Assembly: GCA_022736535.1 (NCBI GenBank)
Contig: DZCT01000154.1
Span: forward strand, 1 to 10,699
Reading direction: 5' to 3'
DNA length: 10,699 nucleotides
Source of the DNA: Desulfatirhabdium butyrativorans
Lineage (GTDB): Bacteria; Desulfobacterota; Desulfobacteria; Desulfobacterales; JAIFKL01
This document shows positions 6,207 through 10,699 of the stretch, in pieces; position 1 is the first letter of the stretch, and each line of letters begins with the position of its first letter. Both the position numbers and the translations under genes were made by a program. The notes under the pieces are model-generated. The model saw nothing but the letters and a program-made list of their open reading frames with translations, did not search any database and was not told where the DNA came from.

Positions 6207-6291
6207 CTGTCATTCTGAGCGGAGCGAAGAATCTCTGAGACCCTTCACTCCGCTCAGGGCTACGGCTCAGGGCTGCGGCTCAGAATGACAG
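6207..6291. repeat. Palindromic repeat family E ('gtcattctgagc' type) with internal 13-bp tandem repeats
   Basis: The terminal repeats CTGTCATTCTGAGC (6207-6220) and GCTCAGAATGACAG (6278-6291) are exact 14-bp complements. Next to the right end GCTCAGGGCTACG, GCTCAGGGCTGCG and GCTCAG form a period-13 tandem array (6252-6283). The left arm continues GGAGCGAAGAATCT, a pattern I recognise from dispersed intergenic repeats of several phyla. It sits 18 bases after the MFS stop and 53 bases before the aminotransferase start, and could also act as a transcript-end hairpin. Confidence 0.7.
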
Positions 6292-6344
6292 GGACATAGT
6301 TCATCACCTCTTCTGCACCACTACCAGAAAATCAGAGAAAAAAT

Positions 6345-7532
6345 ATGCCATCTGTTGCAAAACGACTGAACAACTTTACGGAATCGGTGATTCGTGAAAT
6401 GACACGCGTCGCCAACAAATACGGCGCTATCAATCTTTCGCAGGGCTTTCCGGATTTTGATCCGCCACCGGAACTGATCGCTGCCGCCAAGCTCGCATTG
6501 GACAAGGGATTTCATCAATATGCGGTCACATGGGGAGCGCCGAATCTCCGAAACGCGCTGATACAGAAACAGCGTTACTGGATGGGGCTGGATTTGGACC
6601 CGGACGCGAATATTGTCGTGACCTGCGGCAGCACGGAAGCCATGATGACCGCCATGATGACCGCGTGCAATCCCGGTGACAAAGTGATTGTTTTTTCGCC
6701 TTTTTATGAAAATTACGGCGCGGATACCATTCTCACCGGCGCGGATCCGATTTATGTGCCGCTGTATCCGCCGGATTTCAATTTTGATCCTGACGAACTC
6801 CGCAACGCGTTCAAACAGGGCGTGAAAGCCTTGGTGCTGTGCAATCCCTCCAATCCCACGGGAAAAGTTTTCACACGGGAGGAGTTGCAGTATATTGCTG
6901 ATCTCGCTCAGGAATTTGACGCATTCGTGATTACGGACGAGGTGTATGAACATATTGTCTATGCGCCGCATCGTCACACTTACATTGCCAGCCTGCCGGG
7001 GATGTTCGGGCGGACGATTTCATGCAGTTCGCTTTCCAAAACCTATGCGATTACCGGCTGGCGGCTGGGTTATGTGATTGCTTCTGCGGAAGTGATTGCC
7101 GGCGCGAAAAAAGTTCACGATTTTCTGACAGTGGGCGCAGCCGCGCCGCTTCAGGAAGCGGCAGTGACCGCGCTGAATTTTCCCCTGAGTTATTATGAAG
7201 AATTGCAGGCAAGATATGCCCGGATGCGGGACTGTTTTCTGGCTTATTTGGATCAGGCAGGACTGCGCTATACGATGCCTCAGGGTGCATATTACGTGCT
7301 GGCGGATATTTCGGACTTTGATGCGGAAAATGATACGGCATTCTGTCACTGGCTTGCCAAAGACATCGGCGTGGCGGCAGTGCCGGGATCCAGCTTTTTT
7401 AAAGAGCCGGTCAGGCATCTGATTCGTTTTCATTTTGCCAAACGGGAGGAAACGCTTGTCGCAGCCGGGGAGCGGCTTTTGAAATTGAAACACGAAAGCA
7501 TGAAAAGAACGAAAACACGAAAATCTGTCTGA
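6345..7532 (+). CDS. Pyridoxal-phosphate aminotransferase, class I/II (kynurenine/methionine aminotransferase-like)
   Basis: This is a 395-residue cytosolic fold-type I aminotransferase. NLSQGFPDFDPPPEL (residues 30-44) is the N-terminal signature I associate with the kynurenine/glutamine transaminase K and YbdL group. TCGSTEAM (93-100) is the phosphate-binding turn, CNPSNPTG (166-173) holds the cofactor-contacting Asn170, and ITDEVYEH (196-203) supplies Asp198 and Tyr201. SSLSKTYAITGWRLGY (228-243) has the Schiff-base Lys232 and the phosphate-contacting Arg240. HLIRFHFAK near the C-terminus gives the carboxylate-binding arginine. The likely reaction is amino transfer from an aromatic or sulfur amino acid to a 2-oxo acid; an aspartate transaminase role is also possible. 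The start has only a weak GAGA site about 10 bases upstream. The last 13 residues (HESMKRTKTRKSV) look like translated repeat DNA beyond the normal family end. Element E lies upstream. Confidence 0.9.
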   Translation: MPSVAKRLNNFTESVIREMTRVANKYGAINLSQGFPDFDPPPELIAAAKLALDKGFHQYAVTWGAPNLRNALIQKQRYWMGLDLDPDANIVVTCGSTEAMMTAMMTACNPGDKVIVFSPFYENYGADTILTGADPIYVPLYPPDFNFDPDELRNAFKQGVKALVLCNPSNPTGKVFTREELQYIADLAQEFDAFVITDEVYEHIVYAPHRHTYIASLPGMFGRTISCSSLSKTYAITGWRLGYVIASAEVIAGAKKVHDFLTVGAAAPLQEAAVTALNFPLSYYEELQARYARMRDCFLAYLDQAGLRYTMPQGAYYVLADISDFDAENDTAFCHWLAKDIGVAAVPGSSFFKEPVRHLIRFHFAKREETLVAAGERLLKLKHESMKRTKTRKSV

Positions 7533-7537
7533 ACATG

Positions 7538-7553
7538 AAAAAAAGGGGGGGGG
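7538..7553. other. Homopolymer tract A7-G9
   Basis: Seven A then nine G lie six bases after the aminotransferase stop. Such tracts change length by slippage in replication and in sequencing. It lies outside any gene I support, so a phase-variation role is not indicated. Confidence 0.6.
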
Positions 7554-7583
7554 TAGTGGGTTAAACCATTTGATAACAATACG

Positions 7584-7697
7584 TTATCGGAAATAAAAAA
7601 GGTTCTCGCAAAGGGCGCAAAGAGCGCAAAGTTTTTATAAAAAAGTTTTTCCCCTTTGCGTTCTTTGCGTGCTTTGCGAGAGACTTTATATTAGACT
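7584..7697. repeat. Palindromic repeat family A, copy 3 (tandem, ends incomplete)
   Basis: This is the first of two 114-bp direct repeats. It begins TTATCGGAAATAA (without the outer TAGACT), then GGTTCTCGCAAAGG with period-9 units of the form CGCAAAGNG, a short AT-rich loop, and the matching CTTTGCG arm. The two 27-base arms pair at 24 positions. The right terminal repeat is replaced by GACTTTATAT. Identity to copy 4 is essentially complete over about 97 bases, indicating a recent duplication. Confidence 0.82.
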
Positions 7698-7811
7698 TTA
7701 TCGGAAATAAAAAAGGTTCTCGCAAAGGGCGCAAAGAGCGCAAAGTTTTTATAAAAAAGTTTTTCCCCTTTGCGTTCTTTGCGTGCTTTGCGAGAACCTT
7801 TATATTACACC
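7698..7811. repeat. Palindromic repeat family A, copy 4 (tandem, left end complete)
   Basis: This is the second unit of the tandem pair. Its left terminal repeat is complete (TAGACTTTATCGGAAATAA, beginning at 7692 inside the junction). The right end stops at GCGAGAACCTTTATATTA, so the complementary terminal repeat is missing. Together with copy 3 it occupies nearly all of the space between the aminotransferase and the convergent beta-helix gene. Either hairpin could terminate transcripts from both sides. Confidence 0.82.
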
Positions 7812-7828
7812 CGAAAACATTGCTCCTA

Positions 7829-9613
7829 TCAGAAAGTATTACCTACTTTCGTTACAACTCCGGAAACCGTAAAACTGCTGTATTTGGTTCCGGCAGTATA
7901 TGTCCCGCCCTGATACAGACCGTCTTTCACCGCGCCGCTCGAGCTTCCTCCTATATAAACATTGTACGCAGAACCTTTCACGAGTTCCGGAGAGGAAAAA
8001 ACGATTGACTGATAGGTTTTTGAAGGCGCAAAGGTCAAAATTTCTTTACCGTCGCTGCTCTGAATGTGAACCGGAGAACCGGCTCGCTGCGCGCTGTTAA
8101 AATTCATCAGCAAGGAATTTTGGGTTGATGTGTTTCCGGGCGCCTGCGCCATGCCGGAACTGCCCGCCGCCACCAAAAGTCCGCCGCTGATGTTGAAATA
8201 GCCGTCATAATCCAAAGCGCCGTTGCCGTTGTTGGTGGGACCGTTCACTATCACATCGCCTCCGGTCATCAGAATCGAGCCGTTCACATCAATGCCGTCG
8301 CCCGCGGCATTCGCCGCAATATAGCCGCCGTTGATATACAGCCAGTAATTGCCTGAAGCTGTCGTAAAAGCGTCCTGTCCGGGTCTGCCGGTCTGTCCGG
8401 GTCTCACATTCATTCCTGAACCGTCATTGCCGCCCGCGACATTGATGCCGTCATCGCTTGAGACCATGCGGATGTCTCCGTCATTGATGGTGATCACCGC
8501 GCTTTCAATGCCTTCGTAAGATTTTGCAATGGTGAAATTTCCGCCGCTGATTTCCACCGAGGCGTCGGCATGAATGGCGTCATCACCGGAAGAAAGATTG
8601 AATGTTCCGCCATTGATGATGATGCTTCCGTTTGAGTGAATGGCGTCATCCGCAGAATTGGCAGTCATATCTCCGCCTTCGATAATGACGCTCACAACGC
8701 CTTTGATGCCTTTGGCGGACAAATCTCCGGAAATATAGCTGCTGCTGCCGCCTCCGGAAGACAGCGTGATTTTTCCGCCGGTGATTGTCACATCTGTCTG
8801 CGCGTCAAACGCGTCTCCGCCGGCAGTGACATTGATGACGCCGCCCTCAACAGAAATATATCCTTTTTCCGTATCTTCCTCATTGTCGGATTTGATACCG
8901 TCTCCGCCTGCCTTTACCGTGAGGTTTCCGTCTTTGACGACAAGGTAATCCTTTCCCCGCAAGCCGTCATCTGCCGCGTCTATACTGATGTTGCCGCCGG
9001 TAATCGTGATGCCGTCTTTGCTGGCAATGCCGTCATTGTAATTTCCGTCAACTGTCAGCGAGCCGCTGCCGCGGATTGTGAGGTCGTTTTTGCTGAAAAT
9101 AGCGGCATTGGGTTCGTCTGTCGTCGGGTCTTCAAAAATATAGGATGCCCCGTCTGAGACATCATTCTGCGTATTGTCTGCAAGCGTGATAACCGTGTGT
9201 TTCGCGCTGAGAGCAGCAACAGCCGCGCCGGAACCGTTTCTGATATTGACGCCGTTGAAGATAAGCGTCACGGTTTCCGCATCCGCGGTATCCACAACAA
9301 TCTGTCCGTCGGTCAGAGAACCGCTGAGGGTGTATGTTCCGGCAGATGTAATCGTCACTTTGCTGCCGTCAACTGTTGCGCCCGCGCCGCTGACGCTGGC
9401 GGAATTTCCGTTCAATACGATTCGGACCCCTTCGGCGCTGTTGTCAGTTTCTCCGTCTGACTTGCGAAATTCTTCCAGCAGCATCTTTATTTTTGAAAGT
9501 TTGCTTTGAGATACCGAGACATCAGAACCGGCGGCAAAGCAGTTGATAATGCCTGTCAGAAAAATGACACAGCAACATAATCCGACCGAAAATGAACAAC
9601 ATCTTTTCCTCAT
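7829..9613 (-). CDS. Secreted beta-helix carbohydrate-binding protein, Cthe_2159 family
   Basis: This is a 594-residue exported protein. Residues 1-28 form a signal peptide with an unusually Cys-rich core (CC at 5-6, CCC at 13-15), probable cleavage after CFAA. The next 40 residues are a charged linker. Residues 62-130 begin the Cthe_2159 pattern (VRIVLNG, TITSAGTYTLSGSL, DGQIVVDT, VTLIFNGVNI). From about 160 to 480 a right-handed beta-helix is suggested by coils of roughly 20-25 residues with recurring GGDGI, DDAIHSNGSIIINGG, DDAIHADASVEISGG and GDGIDVNGS. Asp-rich turns fit the calcium sites known in the family. The founding Clostridium thermocellum protein binds cellulose and acidic polysaccharide. 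A small C-terminal domain ends VSGVVTKVGNTF. AGGAGG lies 7 bases before the ATG. The role is probably envelope or extracellular polysaccharide binding; no enzyme residues are identified. A broken paralogue lies upstream. Confidence 0.85.
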   Translation of the reverse strand: MRKRCCSFSVGLCCCVIFLTGIINCFAAGSDVSVSQSKLSKIKMLLEEFRKSDGETDNSAEGVRIVLNGNSASVSGAGATVDGSKVTITSAGTYTLSGSLTDGQIVVDTADAETVTLIFNGVNIRNGSGAAVAALSAKHTVITLADNTQNDVSDGASYIFEDPTTDEPNAAIFSKNDLTIRGSGSLTVDGNYNDGIASKDGITITGGNISIDAADDGLRGKDYLVVKDGNLTVKAGGDGIKSDNEEDTEKGYISVEGGVINVTAGGDAFDAQTDVTITGGKITLSSGGGSSSYISGDLSAKGIKGVVSVIIEGGDMTANSADDAIHSNGSIIINGGTFNLSSGDDAIHADASVEISGGNFTIAKSYEGIESAVITINDGDIRMVSSDDGINVAGGNDGSGMNVRPGQTGRPGQDAFTTASGNYWLYINGGYIAANAAGDGIDVNGSILMTGGDVIVNGPTNNGNGALDYDGYFNISGGLLVAAGSSGMAQAPGNTSTQNSLLMNFNSAQRAGSPVHIQSSDGKEILTFAPSKTYQSIVFSSPELVKGSAYNVYIGGSSSGAVKDGLYQGGTYTAGTKYSSFTVSGVVTKVGNTF

Positions 9614-9635
9614 GTTTTTTCCTCCTGAATAATTT

Positions 9636-9658
9636 TAACAGGGATGAACAGGATAAAT
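9636..9658. repeat. Short 'acaggatgaacaggataaa' type repeat fragment
   Basis: ACAGGGATGA followed by ACAGGATAAA is a near-tandem pair of ten-base units of a type I recognise as a dispersed intergenic repeat. It lies directly upstream of the ribosome site of the beta-helix gene, within its untranslated leader. There is only one copy here, so its status rests on recognition alone. Confidence 0.35.
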
Positions 9659-9694
9659 CCCGTATTCTCTCGTTCCCACGCTCCGCGTCCGCCC

Positions 9695-9770
9695 TCCGGA
9701 GTGCTAAAATGAAATTTTAGCATTTTTAGGCAGGTGCTAAAATTCGCTCCGCTCATTTCAGCACTCCGGA
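9695..9770. repeat. Palindromic repeat family D, copy 2
   Basis: This 76-bp element starts TCCGGAGTGCTAAAATGA and ends TCATTTCAGCACTCCGGA (one mismatch between the arms). Inner arms AAATTTTAGCA and TGCTAAAATT enclose TTTTTAGGCAGG. It differs from copy 3 at only two positions by my reading. Confidence 0.85.
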
Positions 9771-9776
9771 CCGGGA

Positions 9777-9852
9777 TCCGGAGTGCTGAAATGAAATTTT
9801 AGCATTTTTAGGCAGGTGCTAAAATTCGCTTCGCTCATTTCAGCACTCCGGA
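9777..9852. repeat. Palindromic repeat family D, copy 3
   Basis: This 76-bp element starts TCCGGAGTGCTGAAATGA with an exact 18-bp complement at its right end. It is a direct repeat of copy 2, six bases further on, and has the same TTTTTAGGCAGG loop. The near identity of the two copies suggests recent tandem duplication or repeated insertion at the same site. Confidence 0.85.
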
Positions 9853-9888
9853 ACACGCTCCGGAGCCTGGGAACGAGAGTAATTCATA

Positions 9889-10699
9889 TCAGAAATGCGG
9901 TACAGTCCCGCCGCCTAAATTCGTTACAACTCCGGAAACCGTAAAACTCGTATATTTAGTGCCGGGCGTATATATTCCGTCCTGATACAGACCGTCTTTC
10001 ACCGTGCCGGTTGAGGTTCCGCCTACATAAACATTGTATGAAGAACCTTGTTGTGAGTTCCGGCGAAGAGAACGCAACTGACTGATAGGTTTTTGAAGGC
10101 GCAAAGGTCAAAATTCCCTTTCCGGCTGCGGTCTGAATGTGAAACAGAGAACCAGTTGCCTGCGCTGTGTTCAGATTCACCAGCAAAGAATTTTGAGTTG
10201 ATGTGTTTCCGGGCGCCTGCGCCATGCCGGAACTGCCCGCCGCGACTAAAAGTCCGCCGGTAATTTTAAAAGAGCCGTCATAATCCATCGCGCCGTTGCC
10301 GTTGTTAGTGGGACCGTTCACAATCACATCGCCGCCGGTCATCACGATTGAACCGTTCACATCAATGCCGTCGCCCGCGGCATTCACTGCCATATAGCCG
10401 CCGTTGATATACAGCCAGTAATTGCCTGTGGGCGTGATACCGCCCGGTCCGGGTCTCACAGGAGTTCCGGAACCGTCATTTCCGCCCGCGACATTGATGC
10501 CGTCATCACTTGAGACAACATGAATATTTCCGTTGTTGATTGTGATAAGCCCGCTTTCAATACCTTCATAAGATTTGCTGATACTGAAGCTCTCCGCCGT
10601 TAATTTCTATGGAGGTATCCGCATGAATGCCGTCATCTCCGGAGGCAATATTAAAAGCGCCGCCGTTGATTGTCAGACTGCCATTTGAATGAAGAGCGT
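9889..10699 (-). pseudogene. Frameshifted paralogue of the Cthe_2159-family beta-helix protein (5' end outside window)
   Basis: Translated in three successive frames, this stretch matches residues from about 324 to the end of the 594-residue protein next door. The first part reads ALHSNGSLTINGGAFNIASGDDGIHAD up to INGG; an extra base near 10592 then shifts the frame, which resumes SFSISKSYEGIESG and runs through NYWLYINGGYMAVNAAGDGIDVNGS to FSSPEL. A second extra base near 10048-10054 shifts again, and the third frame continues GSSYNVYVGGTSTGTVKDGLYQ to GTVPHF and a TGA at 9889-9891. Without correction the first frame stops soon after 10592. The proline/glycine linker before NYW is shorter than in the intact gene. 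It is either a decaying tandem duplicate or carries two sequencing errors. A 47-base stretch (10197-10243) is identical to 8124-8170, so the duplication is fairly recent or has been homogenised. Confidence 0.8.

Larger units (their letters stand above)
9669..9877. repeat. Palindromic repeat family C, copy 2, carrying two D elements
   Basis: The left end is CTCGTTCCCACGCTCCGCG and the right end is CGCTCCGGAGCCTGGGAACGAG; the terminal CTCGTTCCCA-type arms are complementary. Nearly all of the interior consists of two direct copies of element D separated by CCGGGA. The arrangement matches copy 1 at 4812-4946, where one D sits inside C. The element fills the gap between the beta-helix gene and its broken paralogue and ends 12 bases before the paralogue's stop. 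Confidence 0.75.

Noticed and set aside
6321..6977. 218-codon open frame on the minus strand, with another at 7020-7493
   Set aside because: Both are antisense to the aminotransferase, which shows all its active-site motifs in the plus frame.
7538..7553. Phase-variable homopolymer controlling a gene
   Set aside because: The A7-G9 tract lies after the aminotransferase stop and before no plus-strand gene, so a length change would not switch any supported reading frame.
7561..7743. 60-codon open frame on the minus strand with repeated LRSLRPLREPFLFP
   Set aside because: It is a translation of the tandem family A repeat. Peptides of this type come from the CTTTGCG units and are not evidence of a gene.
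7584..7811. Possible CRISPR array because of regularly repeated units
   Set aside because: There are only two long units, they are directly adjacent with no unique spacers, and the units are themselves palindromic elements found elsewhere in the window.
8636..9157. 173-codon open frame on the plus strand
   Set aside because: It is antisense to the beta-helix gene. Its open length follows from the repetitive, Gly/Asp-rich coding sequence on the other strand.

Overview
The window looks like a piece of chromosome from a Gram-negative bacterium of middling GC content. A Desulfobacterota-type genome is my best guess, not something the sequence proves. Three things point that way. The left-edge fragment resembles the end of a lipid A synthesis enzyme. 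There is a periplasmic solute-binding protein with a classical signal peptide. The gaps are loaded with palindromic intergenic repeats of the kind I associate with repeat-rich, anaerobic, sulfate-reducer-like genomes.

Layout, left to right. The C-terminal end of a probable LpxB (2-118) overlaps by 4 bases the start of a 12-TM major facilitator (MFS) transporter (115-1314). Converging on it from the right is a minus-strand toxin-antitoxin pair: Phd/YefM-like antitoxin 1719-1961 and RelE/ParE-like toxin 1376-1729, which overlap by 11 bases and have a good sigma70-like promoter upstream. A lone larB (2373-3122, nickel-pincer cofactor synthesis) follows, bracketed by two inverted copies of a palindromic repeat, here called family A. 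Next come a type 1 (LivJ/LivK-like) solute-binding protein with no transporter genes beside it (3510-4727), a second MFS transporter (5016-6188) and a class I/II aminotransferase (6345-7532). The right third is on the minus strand. It holds a secreted beta-helix protein of the Cthe_2159 carbohydrate-binding family (7829-9613) and, upstream of it, a paralogue broken by two frameshifts and cut by the window edge (9889-10699).

Apart from the LpxB/MFS overlap and the toxin-antitoxin operon, the genes look like single transcription units and not one pathway. What ties the window together is the intergenic DNA. At least five palindromic repeat families (A to E) fill almost every gap, often starting or ending within about 20 bases of a stop or start codon. 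Some are nested inside one another: D inside C inside B at 4735-4999, and two copies of D inside C at 9669-9877. Others are tandem (A at 7584-7811) or flank a gene as inverted copies (A around larB). No RNA gene, CRISPR array, transposase or integrase is visible.

The most noteworthy observations are the larB cassette between 38-bp perfect inverted repeats with a promoter just inside one of them, the recurring nested architecture of families C and D, the decaying tandem paralogue of the beta-helix gene, and repeat-like DNA that appears to have been captured as the C-terminal tail of the aminotransferase.
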